From Streptomyces daqingensis (GTDB taxonomy: Bacteria; Actinomycetota; Actinomycetes; Streptomycetales; Streptomycetaceae), in contig NZ_BMMP01000024.1 of assembly GCF_014645895.1 (NCBI RefSeq), positions 1 through 64,000 on the forward strand: a DNA stretch of 64,000 nt, given 5' to 3'. The notes under the pieces were generated by a model. It saw only the letters and a program-made list of their open reading frames with translations. It was not told the origin of the DNA and did no database searches. Position numbers and translations under genes: made by a program. Numbering within the stretch: position 1 is the stretch's first letter; every line of letters begins with the position of its first letter. This document shows, piece by piece, positions 8,167-15,696 of the stretch.

Positions 8167-9428
8167 CAGGAACCGCCCTCCGTCCGGCCGCCGGTGCCCT
8201 CGCCGGGCCCGTTCCCGCCGGGTTCGTTCTCGCCCGGTCCTCTCCCGCCGCTCGCGTCGCCGGACCCGCCGGACTCGTCGCGCCGCGGGGCGTCTCCGGC
8301 TTCCGGCCCGTCTCCGCCGTCGCGCTCCTCGCCGCCGAAGGCGGGACGCGCGTCGTGCCACGGCGCCTCGGCCGCAGGCCCGGCGGGCCGCGGCCCGGCA
8401 GCGGGGCGGCCCTCGGCTCGCGGTCCCTCCCGCGACTGACGCTCCTGCTCACCGGCTGTTTCGGCCGCCAGCTCCCCGGCACGCGCCTGCGACTCCGCGG
8501 CCTTCTCCGCCTCGGGCCCCGGCTGCCGTGGCTCCCGCTCCCGCGGTGAGCCCTGCCCGGGGCCCTGCTGGGGCCCCTGTTCCGCCGGCTCCGGTGCGCT
8601 GCCCGCCTCGCCGCGCTGGCTGGCCGAGCCGGCACTCGCGGAGCGGCTGCGCCGTACGGGACGGTCCCCCGCGGCTCGCCCCGCTGCCGCACGGCCGGCC
8701 CCCGCGCCACCCGCGCGTCCGCGGGCCGGCCGGGACGGCACGGGCGGCAACTGGCCCTTGAGCGGCCCCCATTCGTTCGGGTCGGGCACTCCCGGCGGCA
8801 GCATCTGGCGGCGCTTGGGACCGCCGTGCTCGGACTCGCCGGGTTCCTTCGCGCCGGGCCAGGCCTTCGCCACGCGTGCGGCGAGGACGAAGTCCTTGCG
8901 CAGGGGGTGTCCCTCGAAAGCGTCGGGGAGGAGCAGCGGGGCGAGGCCGGGGTGGCCGGTGAACTCCACGCCGAACATCTCGTGCGTCTCCCGTTCGTGC
9001 CACGCGGCGCCCGCGTAGACGGGCGTCGCGGTCGGGAGTACGGGCGCCTCGTGCGGGACGGTCGTGCGCAGCAGCAGCCGCTGCACGTACAGGCCGTGCA
9101 CGGCGGGCAGCAGCACCACGTGCGCGCAGACGCGGAAGCCTGTGCCGGGTTCGTCGACGGCGCTCAGCCAGTCGAAGTAGCGGCAGCCCAGCCGGTCGCG
9201 AGCGGTTTCGAGAGCGGAGATCCAGGAGCCGGGGGGCACGTCGACGGTCAGCACGCCGTACGCCTCCTCGGCGTGCGCGCCCTCGCCGAAGAGCGTCACC
9301 GCGTCGCGCGGCAGCCAGCCGACCTGGGCGTCCGCGGGCTCCGGGGCAGGCCCGTCCGCGGGCTGCGTGCCGGAGGCATCGGGCGGGCCGGCCGACCCGG
9401 TCTCGTCGGGCTTCTCGGAATCCGTCAC
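8166..9428 (-). CDS. nuoC2: NADH-quinone oxidoreductase subunit C, second copy (NuoC2), with long disordered tail
   Basis: Residues about 50-225 form the NuoC (30-kDa) domain, with the signature WHERETHEMFGVEFTGHP and PLRKDF. The start is GTG at 9428, overlapping the nuoB2 stop. The remaining 190 residues or so are low complexity (Arg, Gly, Ala, Glu, Pro, Gln), giving 420 aa in total against 243 for NuoC1. It is not fused to NuoD, and no NuoD follows: nuoH2 comes next. The tail has no recognisable domain and is probably disordered. Confidence 0.85.
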   Translation of the reverse strand: MTDSEKPDETGSAGPPDASGTQPADGPAPEPADAQVGWLPRDAVTLFGEGAHAEEAYGVLTVDVPPGSWISALETARDRLGCRYFDWLSAVDEPGTGFRVCAHVVLLPAVHGLYVQRLLLRTTVPHEAPVLPTATPVYAGAAWHERETHEMFGVEFTGHPGLAPLLLPDAFEGHPLRKDFVLAARVAKAWPGAKEPGESEHGGPKRRQMLPPGVPDPNEWGPLKGQLPPVPSRPARGRAGGAGAGRAAAGRAAGDRPVRRSRSASAGSASQRGEAGSAPEPAEQGPQQGPGQGSPREREPRQPGPEAEKAAESQARAGELAAETAGEQERQSREGPRAEGRPAAGPRPAGPAAEAPWHDARPAFGGEERDGGDGPEAGDAPRRDESGGSGDASGGRGPGENEPGGNGPGEGTGGRTEGGS

Positions 9429-10036
9429 CGGCCGCCCTCCTGTGGCCGCTGCCCGGGCTCGGGCGGCTCGACGAGTCCGCTGGTGAGCGCGGCGGCCGAA
9501 GGACGGCCGCGTCCGCCGCCCGCGTAACGCTCCGCCGTCGACTCCCGCGCGATCTTCTCCTGGAGCTTCAGTACGCCCTGCAGCAGCGCCTCCGGGCGCG
9601 GCGGGCAGCCCGGCACGTACACGTCGACGGGGACGATCTGGTCGACGCCCTTGGTCACCGAGTACGAATCCCAGTACGGGCCGCCGCAGTTGGAGCAGGC
9701 GCCGAAGGAGATCACGTACTTCGGCTCGGGCATCTGCTCGTACAGCCGCTTCACGGCGGGCGCCATCTTGTCCGTCACCGTCCCGGAGACGACCATCAGG
9801 TCCGCCTGCCGCGGCCCTGGCGCGAACGGGATGACGCCGAGGCGGATGAAGTCGTGCCGGGCCATGGAGGCCGCGATGAACTCGATGGCGCAGCAGGCGA
9901 GTCCGAAGTTGAAGACCCACAGGCTGTACCGGCGGCCCCAGTTGAGGATCACCTTCATCGGCTCGGGTGCGAGCCGGGCCAGCGGGCCGAGGCGGCGGGG
10001 CTCGGGGAGGTCGGTCGTCGTGCGTGTCACGTCCAT
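9425..10036 (-). CDS. nuoB2: NADH-quinone oxidoreductase subunit B, second copy (NuoB2)
   Basis: The 203-aa subunit that holds the terminal cluster N2. Ligands are visible: the tandem Cys48-Cys49 in FGLACCAIEF, Cys114 in GACSNCGGPY and Cys144 in VPGCPPRPEA. An extra Cys117 is present that NuoB1 lacks. The start is ATG at 10036, 10 bases inside nuoA2. The C-terminal 40 residues are a hydrophilic extension. The intact N2 ligands argue that nuo2 is a working electron-transfer complex rather than a decayed cluster. Confidence 0.93.
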   Translation of the reverse strand: MDVTRTTTDLPEPRRLGPLARLAPEPMKVILNWGRRYSLWVFNFGLACCAIEFIAASMARHDFIRLGVIPFAPGPRQADLMVVSGTVTDKMAPAVKRLYEQMPEPKYVISFGACSNCGGPYWDSYSVTKGVDQIVPVDVYVPGCPPRPEALLQGVLKLQEKIARESTAERYAGGGRGRPSAAALTSGLVEPPEPGQRPQEGGR

Positions 10037-10398
10037 TCCAGGACGCCCTTCTTCCATGCGTAGAGCAGGCCGACGGCGAGGAAACCGAGAAAGACGAACA
10101 TCTCCACGAGCGTGACGCCGCCGAAACCGGGTTCCGCGAAGACCGTGGCCCAGGGGAAGAGGAAGACGGAATCGACGGCGAAGATCACATACAGGAACGC
10201 GTAGACGTAGTAGCGGATCTGCGTGTGCGCCCAGCCTTCGCCGACGGGGTCGACCCCGCATTCGTAGGTGAGGAGTTTCTCGCGCGTCGGCACCACGGGC
10301 CGCAGCAGCCGTCCGGCGCCGAAGGCAACGGCGACGAAGAGCACTCCGACCACCGCGACCAGCCCGACGACCGAATAGCCGTGGAAGTAGTCCGGCAC
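10027..10398 (-). CDS. nuoA2: NADH-quinone oxidoreductase subunit A, second copy (NuoA2)
   Basis: The 123-aa three-helix membrane subunit and first gene of the nuo2 operon. LTYECGVDPVG is the conserved loop that closes over the quinone tunnel, and AVDSVFLFPWATVF is the acidic helix-2 motif. The start GTG at 10398 is the first good start after the divergent region. It overlaps nuoB2. All ten nuo2 genes are tightly coupled, so one promoter upstream of this gene probably drives them all. Confidence 0.92.
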   Translation of the reverse strand: MPDYFHGYSVVGLVAVVGVLFVAVAFGAGRLLRPVVPTREKLLTYECGVDPVGEGWAHTQIRYYVYAFLYVIFAVDSVFLFPWATVFAEPGFGGVTLVEMFVFLGFLAVGLLYAWKKGVLEWT

Positions 10399-10749
10399 GT
10401 CTGCCCGTCCTCACTCTTTCGCTGGTGGAAGTGCTCGGTCCCGGCAGGGGCGCGGGGAGACGCGCCGCCGCCGTTCCGTACGCAGGGGAGTCTAGGGCGT
10501 AACGCCGGACTTTCACCGGGCAGGACCTGTGACCGGAAAGCATGCCGCGTGTGCCCCTTTATGGACCCCTTGCCGCCGGAAACCGCCTCTTGCCATGAGC
10601 GCACGTACCGGCAGAGAATCGCAAAGCGTCTAGCGGGACCTTGACCAATTCCCGGATTACCGCCGGAACTTGGGATCTTGCAAGGTGTCATCTCCTCGCG
10701 GGTGTCATGGCCCTGACCAGGCGCAAACCCCCCACCGAGAGGAAGAACC
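10399..10749. other. Divergent intergenic region between nuoA2 and the protease gene
   Basis: No gene is seen in these 351 bases. It must hold the nuo2 promoter (minus) and the protease promoter (plus). On the plus strand GGAACT at 10665 and TGTCAT at 10686 are spaced 15 bases apart, loosely like a Streptomyces sigma-E promoter. A match to the Rex operator found upstream of nuoA1 was looked for and not seen, so the two nuo sets are probably regulated differently. Confidence 0.5.
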
Positions 10750-11577
10750 GTGGAGAAGAACCGCAAGGTGCTCGTGAGAATCATCGCCGGTGCCGCCGTC
10801 GGGCTCACCGCCCTGGGCATGACCGCCGCCGGCAACGCCATGGCCGGCACGGACGACGTCAAGGCCTCGCACTCCGCCACGGCGAAGAAGGACGGCCCAA
10901 GCACGAAGATCGTCGGCGGAACCCCGGCCGAGCAGGGCGAGTTCCCCTGGATGGTCCGCCTGTCCATGGGCTGCGGCGGCGCACTGTTCGAGAAGGACGT
11001 CGTCCTGACCGCCGCGCACTGCGTGGACGGCAGCGGCGACGACACCAGCATCACCGCCACCGGCGGCGTCGTGGACCTTGAGGACTCCAACAAGGTCGAG
11101 GTCAAGTCCACCAAGGTCCTGCAGGCCCCCGGCTACAACGGCACGGGCAAGGACTGGGCGCTCATCAAGCTCGCCGAGCCGATCGACCAGCCCACCCTTC
11201 CGATAGCCGAGGACCCTGCCCTCAACGAGGGTGACCTCACCGTCGCCGGCTGGGGCGCCGACAAGGAGGGCGGCGAGCAGCAGCAGAAGCTGCTCAAGGT
11301 CACCGTTCCGTTCATCGACGACGCGACCTGCAAGAAGGCCTACGGCGAGCTCGTCGAGGGCGAAGAGCTGTGCGCCGGCGTCGACGAGGGCGGCCTCGAC
11401 AGCTGCCAGGGTGACTCGGGCGGCCCGCTGTTCCGCAAGGACGAGGCCGGCGAGTTCGTCCAGGTCGGCATCGTCAGCTGGGGCGAGGGCTGTGCCCGTC
11501 CCGGCAAGCCCGGTGTCTACACCGAGGTGAGCACCTTCGCCGCGGACATCAAGAAGGCCGCCGGCGAGCTCGGCTGA
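10750..11577 (+). CDS. Secreted trypsin-like serine protease (family S1A)
   Basis: A 275-aa secreted endopeptidase. Residues 1-32 form a signal peptide (basic start, hydrophobic core, AMA cleavage region); a propeptide follows to residue 53. The mature start IVGG is at 54-57. The catalytic triad is His90 (LTAAHC), Asp135 (KDWALIKL) and Ser223 (QGDSGGP). Asp217, six residues before the serine, is the S1-pocket acid, predicting cleavage after Arg or Lys. It resembles the S. griseus trypsin family. The start is GTG at 10750 with GAGAGGAAG upstream. It stands alone, ending in a strong hairpin. Confidence 0.93.
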   Translation: MEKNRKVLVRIIAGAAVGLTALGMTAAGNAMAGTDDVKASHSATAKKDGPSTKIVGGTPAEQGEFPWMVRLSMGCGGALFEKDVVLTAAHCVDGSGDDTSITATGGVVDLEDSNKVEVKSTKVLQAPGYNGTGKDWALIKLAEPIDQPTLPIAEDPALNEGDLTVAGWGADKEGGEQQQKLLKVTVPFIDDATCKKAYGELVEGEELCAGVDEGGLDSCQGDSGGPLFRKDEAGEFVQVGIVSWGEGCARPGKPGVYTEVSTFAADIKKAAGELG

Positions 11578-11601
11578 CGCCTGGAAGTTCTCACCGCGGA
11601 G

Positions 11602-11629
11602 CCCGCACGTCCCTTGGTGGACGTGCGGG
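11602..11629 (+). terminator. Terminator of the protease gene
   Basis: A perfect 11-bp inverted repeat (CCCGCACGTCC and its complement) with a 6-base loop begins 25 bases after the protease stop and is followed by a T-rich end. Confidence 0.8.
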
Positions 11630-11722
11630 TTCCGCTGTTTCCGCCCCTGTCCGCCGTTCCGCCGCGTTCCGGCACACCGCCGGCCGGCCCCGGACGGACC
11701 GCTGGGAACGGATCGGGACGGA

Positions 11723-11740
11723 GGTGGGGTTAGCCCCACC
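11723..11740. promoter_or_regulatory. Palindromic element upstream of the first sensor kinase
   Basis: GGTGGGGTTAGCCCCACC has 7-bp arms around TTAG. It lies 57 bases before the kinase start. A related element, GGTGGGGTAAACCCCC, occurs at 13101-13116 upstream of the second kinase. A shared operator, perhaps for the response regulator encoded downstream, is plausible but unproven. Confidence 0.5.
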
Positions 11741-11796
11741 GCGTTCCCCCGCCGAACCCCATGGCGCCACCCCCCTGCGCGGTGCAGTCTTGGCGC

Positions 11797-13110
11797 ATGA
11801 CCGCGAGCGCGTACCGCCCCGGCCGCCAGGAGCAGCCGCACGGAGGGGACCCCGACCAGCACGGCGACCAGCACCACGAGGACGGCGACCGCCTGCCGCC
11901 GCCCCGCGCGGTGGCGCTCGACGGGCAGACGTGGCGGGAGATCGCGCACCTGCTGAGCGACCTTCCCGTCGGCATCGTGAGCTTCACCTACATCTCCGTC
12001 TGCATCTACGCCAGCGCGGCGCTCTCCATCACGGTGATCGGGCTGCCGCTGCTGGCCTTCACGCTGCTCGGCTGCCGTCAGCTCGGACGGTTCGAACGGG
12101 CACGGGCACGGCGGCTGCTGCGCGTGCGCATCGACGAGCCGAGCAGCGTGCGGCCGCGTCAGCCGGGCTTCCTGTCCTGGGTGTGGGCCCAGTTGAAGGA
12201 CTCGGTCGCCTGGCGGCACGTCCTCTATCTCCTGCTGCGGCTGCCCTGGGGGTGGCTGACGTTCTCCGTGACGCTGCCCGCGCTCTTCGTCGCCTGGCCC
12301 GTGCTGCCGTGGCTCGCGCGGGGGCTGACGAACGTGGACCGGGCTCTCGTACGCGCCCTGCTCTCGCCCTCCGACGAACTGGAGCGCCGTATCGAGGAGT
12401 TGGAGTCGGACCGTGGTTCGGTGGCCGACACCGCCGCGGCCGACCTGCGCCGCATCGAACGAGACCTCCACGACGGCGCACAAGCACGCCTCGTCACCCT
12501 CGCCATGGACCTCGGCCTCGCCAAGGAAAAACTCCTCGAAGACCCCCAAGCCGCCGCCAAAATGGTCGACGAAGCACACGGCGAAGTAAAAATCGCCCTC
12601 CAAGAACTACGCGACCTCGCCCGCGGCATCCACCCCGCCATCCTCACCGACCGCGGACTCGACCCCGCCCTCTCCGCACTCGCCGCACGCTGCACCGCCG
12701 ACGTCACCGTCACCGTCGACCTCCCCCGACGCCCCGCCCAAGCCATCGAAGGCATCACCTACTTCACCGTCTCCGAACTCCTCCAGAACATCACCAAACA
12801 CTCCCGCGCCACCACCGCACGCATCGACGTCTGGCACACCCCCCACCGCCTCCTCCTCCAAGTCACCGACAACGGACAAGGCGGCGCCAACACCACCACC
12901 GGAACCGGCCTCGCCGGACTCACCGAACGACTCGACGCCGTCGACGGCCTCCTCCTCATCGACTCCCCCACCGGCGGCCCCACCACCATCACCGCCGAAC
13001 TCCCCTGGCGGGAGCGGGAAGGACTCACCGCCGAGAGCGGCGGCAAGGGCTTCGCCAAGGGCTGGCGGCGGCCGCCGGGGGACGCCCGCCGGGGCGCCGG
13101 GGTGGGGTAA
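11797..13110 (+). CDS. Sensor histidine kinase 1 (HisKA_3 type, membrane sensor domain)
   Basis: A 437-aa two-component sensor of the NarL-partner type. Residues about 40-190 hold four hydrophobic segments in the pattern of the actinobacterial putative sensor domain. From residue 198 follows the dimerisation domain with the phospho-acceptor His in RRIERDLHDGAQARLVTLAM. The ATP-binding domain has an N box ELLQNITKHS and a glycine box DNGQGGA plus GTGLAGLTERL. Residues 198-405 are encoded by a 625-bp block repeated almost exactly in the next kinase. ATG at 11797 is chosen; an ATG at 11761 is an alternative. Neither has a clear ribosome binding site. A basic 30-residue tail follows the catalytic domain. 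Confidence 0.9.
   Translation: MTASAYRPGRQEQPHGGDPDQHGDQHHEDGDRLPPPRAVALDGQTWREIAHLLSDLPVGIVSFTYISVCIYASAALSITVIGLPLLAFTLLGCRQLGRFERARARRLLRVRIDEPSSVRPRQPGFLSWVWAQLKDSVAWRHVLYLLLRLPWGWLTFSVTLPALFVAWPVLPWLARGLTNVDRALVRALLSPSDELERRIEELESDRGSVADTAAADLRRIERDLHDGAQARLVTLAMDLGLAKEKLLEDPQAAAKMVDEAHGEVKIALQELRDLARGIHPAILTDRGLDPALSALAARCTADVTVTVDLPRRPAQAIEGITYFTVSELLQNITKHSRATTARIDVWHTPHRLLLQVTDNGQGGANTTTGTGLAGLTERLDAVDGLLLIDSPTGGPTTITAELPWREREGLTAESGGKGFAKGWRRPPGDARRGAGVG
12388..13012 (+). repeat. 625-bp kinase-core repeat, copy A
   Basis: Aligned with 13956-14580 at a constant offset of 1568 bases, it differs only at 12438 (G here, A there), a silent alanine codon change. It encodes the whole dimerisation and ATP-binding core. 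Its codon use is abnormal: from about 12450 onward Glu is GAA, Gln CAA and Lys mostly AAA, and third-position G is nearly absent, unlike the neighbouring genes. Confidence 0.95.
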
Positions 13111-13116
13111 ACCCCC
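13101..13116. promoter_or_regulatory. Second copy of the GGTGGGG palindromic element
   Basis: GGTGGGGTAAACCCCC contains GGGGT-AA-ACCCC. It overlaps the stop codon of sensor kinase 1 and lies 126 bases before sensor kinase 2. Its likeness to the element at 11723-11740 suggests common control of both kinases. Confidence 0.45.
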
Positions 13117-13241
13117 TCTCCCTGAGACCGGCCGGCGCCATGGCCACCGTCCCCGTCCACAGCGGATCCTGACGGTGAAGCAGGAGCCCGGCCGCCGGCA
13201 GGCGGACCGCGCACCCGATCGCGGAAGGACGGGACCTCGCC

Positions 13242-14585
13242 ATGGCCACCGCAACGAACACCGCGCAGCCGCGATCCCACGCGGTGCCGGCGGTACTGCG
13301 CGCACCCTTCGAGGGCCGCAACTGGCGCGAGCTGCTGTACGTCCTGACCGGGCTGCCGGTCGCCTGTTTCAGCTTCGCCTACTCCGTGACCTTCTTCTCG
13401 GCCAGCGCCGGGCTGCTGATCACTTTCCTGGGCGTCCCCCTCCTCGCGGCCGGCCTCATGGGCTGCCGGGCCATCGGACGGCTGGAGAGAGCCCGCGCCC
13501 GGGGCCTGCTGCGGCTGGACGCCGCGGAGCCCGAGCCCGTACGCGTCCTGCAGCGACGCAGCGGGCTCATGCCCTGGGTCGGCGCCCTGCTGCGCAGCGG
13601 CGTCTCGTGGCGGCACCTCCTCTACACGGTGGTGCACTTCCCCTGGGCGCTCTTCTCCTTCGTCCTCACTGCCGTCTTCTTCCCCCTCGGGTGGTCGCTG
13701 GCGCTGTACCCGGCCTGGCAGTGGGTCTTCCCCCGCTACCTCGGGGAACCGGGGCTGCAGTGGGGGCCCGACGGCCTCACCGCCGTGGGCCCGGCCACGG
13801 TCGGCGACACCTACCTCGACAACGCGCCCGACATGGCGCTCACCAGCGCCGCCGGAGTGGGACTCGTCCTGCTGACGCCGTGGCTGGTGCGGGGCCTCAA
13901 CACCGTGGACCGGCTGCTGGTGGCCGGGCTGCTCGGCCCGTCCCGGCTGGCGACGCGTATCGAGGAGTTGGAGTCGGACCGTGGTTCGGTGGCCGACACC
14001 GCCGCAGCCGACCTGCGCCGCATCGAACGAGACCTCCACGACGGCGCACAAGCACGCCTCGTCACCCTCGCCATGGACCTCGGCCTCGCCAAGGAAAAAC
14101 TCCTCGAAGACCCCCAAGCCGCCGCCAAAATGGTCGACGAAGCACACGGCGAAGTAAAAATCGCCCTCCAAGAACTACGCGACCTCGCCCGCGGCATCCA
14201 CCCCGCCATCCTCACCGACCGCGGACTCGACCCCGCCCTCTCCGCACTCGCCGCACGCTGCACCGCCGACGTCACCGTCACCGTCGACCTCCCCCGACGC
14301 CCCGCCCAAGCCATCGAAGGCATCACCTACTTCACCGTCTCCGAACTCCTCCAGAACATCACCAAACACTCCCGCGCCACCACCGCACGCATCGACGTCT
14401 GGCACACCCCCCACCGCCTCCTCCTCCAAGTCACCGACAACGGACAAGGCGGCGCCAACACCACCACCGGAACCGGCCTCGCCGGACTCACCGAACGACT
14501 CGACGCCGTCGACGGCCTCCTCCTCATCGACTCCCCCACCGGCGGCCCCACCACCATCACCGCCGAACTCCCCTGGCGGGTCTGA
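13242..14585 (+). CDS. Sensor histidine kinase 2 (HisKA_3 type, membrane sensor domain)
   Basis: A 447-aa paralogue of the upstream kinase. Residues about 30-235 form a membrane sensor domain with an extra external loop (region around PRYLGEPGLQWGPDGLTAVG) that kinase 1 lacks, so the two probably sense different signals. Residues 239-446 are identical to the core of kinase 1, including the phospho-acceptor His. The ATG at 13242 follows GGAAGGACGGGACCTCGCC. The protein ends two codons after the repeat block. Because the cores are identical, both kinases should phosphorylate the same partner, the regulator encoded downstream, and may form mixed dimers. Confidence 0.92.
   Translation: MATATNTAQPRSHAVPAVLRAPFEGRNWRELLYVLTGLPVACFSFAYSVTFFSASAGLLITFLGVPLLAAGLMGCRAIGRLERARARGLLRLDAAEPEPVRVLQRRSGLMPWVGALLRSGVSWRHLLYTVVHFPWALFSFVLTAVFFPLGWSLALYPAWQWVFPRYLGEPGLQWGPDGLTAVGPATVGDTYLDNAPDMALTSAAGVGLVLLTPWLVRGLNTVDRLLVAGLLGPSRLATRIEELESDRGSVADTAAADLRRIERDLHDGAQARLVTLAMDLGLAKEKLLEDPQAAAKMVDEAHGEVKIALQELRDLARGIHPAILTDRGLDPALSALAARCTADVTVTVDLPRRPAQAIEGITYFTVSELLQNITKHSRATTARIDVWHTPHRLLLQVTDNGQGGANTTTGTGLAGLTERLDAVDGLLLIDSPTGGPTTITAELPWRV
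13956..14580 (+). repeat. 625-bp kinase-core repeat, copy B
   Basis: Second copy of the block at 12388-13012, with the single difference at 14006. The similarity stops sharply at both ends, while the sensor-domain DNA upstream of each copy is clearly diverged. Confidence 0.95.
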
Positions 14586-14797
14586 CGTCCGGCCTCCGGC
14601 CCCCGGGCCCCGCGTCCAGCCGCCCGCCCGTCCCGCCGTCCCGGCCAGGGCTGAACCACGCGGTGCGTTGCCGCGTCCCCCCGTGCGGGACGCCGGCTTC
14701 TGGAATGCTGAGCGCGTCGCGGGCGTCGTACTCAGGGACGGCGCGGGCGCACACAGGAGTCCGGGACCGGACGGGTCCGCAGGGGAGTCGGGGGGCC

Positions 14798-15481
14798 GTG
14801 ATCGTGGAGGACGTGAAGAAGGTGCAGGTCGTCATCGCCGAGGACTCGGTGCTGCTCCGCGAGGGGCTCACCCGGCTGCTGACCGACCGCGGGCACGAGG
14901 TGGTGGCGGGCGTCGGCGACGGCGACGCGCTGGTCAAGACGGTCGCGGAGCTGGCAGGTGACGGGCGTCTCCCCGACGTGGTGGTGGCGGACGTGCGCAT
15001 GCCCCCGACCCACACGGACGAAGGCGTCCGCGCCGCCATCGCCCTCCGCGAGGCGCACGCGGACCTGGGCGTCCTGGTGCTGTCGCAGTACGTGGAGGAG
15101 CAGTACGCCACCGAGCTGCTCGCGGGCTCCAGCAAGGGCGTCGGCTACCTGCTGAAGGACCGTGTGGCGGACGTACGCGAGTTCGTCGACGCCGTCGTCC
15201 GGGTGGCCGGGGGCGGTACGGCGCTGGACCCGGAGGTCGTCGCGCAGCTCCTGGGCCGCAGCCGCAAGCAGGATGTACTGGCCTGTCTGACCCCGCGTGA
15301 GAGGGAGGTGCTGGGGCTGATGGCCGAGGGCCGCACGAACTCCGCGATCGCCGGCCAGCTGGTCGTCAGCCACGGCGCCGTCGAGAAGCACGTGAGCAAC
15401 ATCTTCCTGAAGCTGGGCCTCTCCCAGAGTGACGCGGATCACCGCAGGGTGCTGGCCGTGCTGACCTACCTCAACTCATAA
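14798..15481 (+). CDS. LuxR/NarL-family response regulator
   Basis: A 227-aa DNA-binding regulator. The receiver domain has the acidic pair Glu15-Asp16, the phospho-acceptor Asp65 in VVVADVRMPP and the Lys in YLLKDRV. The C-terminal helix-turn-helix is LTPREREVLGLMAEGRTNSA followed by VEKHVSNIFLKLGL. GTG at 14798 is used as start, with GGGG-rich sequence upstream; GTG at 14804 is equally possible. The open frame running back to 13175 is a shadow of kinase 2. It lies 212 bases after the second kinase and is the only regulator near the two sensors, so it is the likely output of both. Confidence 0.93.
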   Translation: MIVEDVKKVQVVIAEDSVLLREGLTRLLTDRGHEVVAGVGDGDALVKTVAELAGDGRLPDVVVADVRMPPTHTDEGVRAAIALREAHADLGVLVLSQYVEEQYATELLAGSSKGVGYLLKDRVADVREFVDAVVRVAGGGTALDPEVVAQLLGRSRKQDVLACLTPREREVLGLMAEGRTNSAIAGQLVVSHGAVEKHVSNIFLKLGLSQSDADHRRVLAVLTYLNS

Positions 15482-15696
15482 CCGTCTCCGGGCCCCGTCC
15501 CGCGTCCGGCATCCACCGCGTGAGCTGGGACGAAGCCCGCTCTCTAGAAATACTGAAGGCCGCATGGTGCAGAGTGGGCCGACTGGCGGACGGTCGTCTC
15601 ACGGGTGCGTCCGCGATGTGAGCGCTCCAGGGAAGGTAACCCTTACCGACGTACGATGGCTGGCGAGTACGCCGCCTCAAGGAGGTCCGATCCACC

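Noticed and set aside
8166..9428. A hidden nuoD fused to nuoC2
   Set aside because: The C-terminal part has none of the NuoD motifs (no NMGPQHPSTHG-like or DPVMGGVDR-like sequence); it is low complexity.
10399..10749. Rex site upstream of nuoA2
   Set aside because: No TTGTGAA-N4-TTCACAA-like sequence was found.
12225..14326. Minus-strand open frames inside both kinase cores
   Set aside because: They exist twice because the DNA is duplicated; they are shadows of the identical kinase blocks.
15640..15696. korA promoter with -10 TACGAT
   Set aside because: TACGAT at 15652 has no credible -35 at the right spacing; left unannotated.
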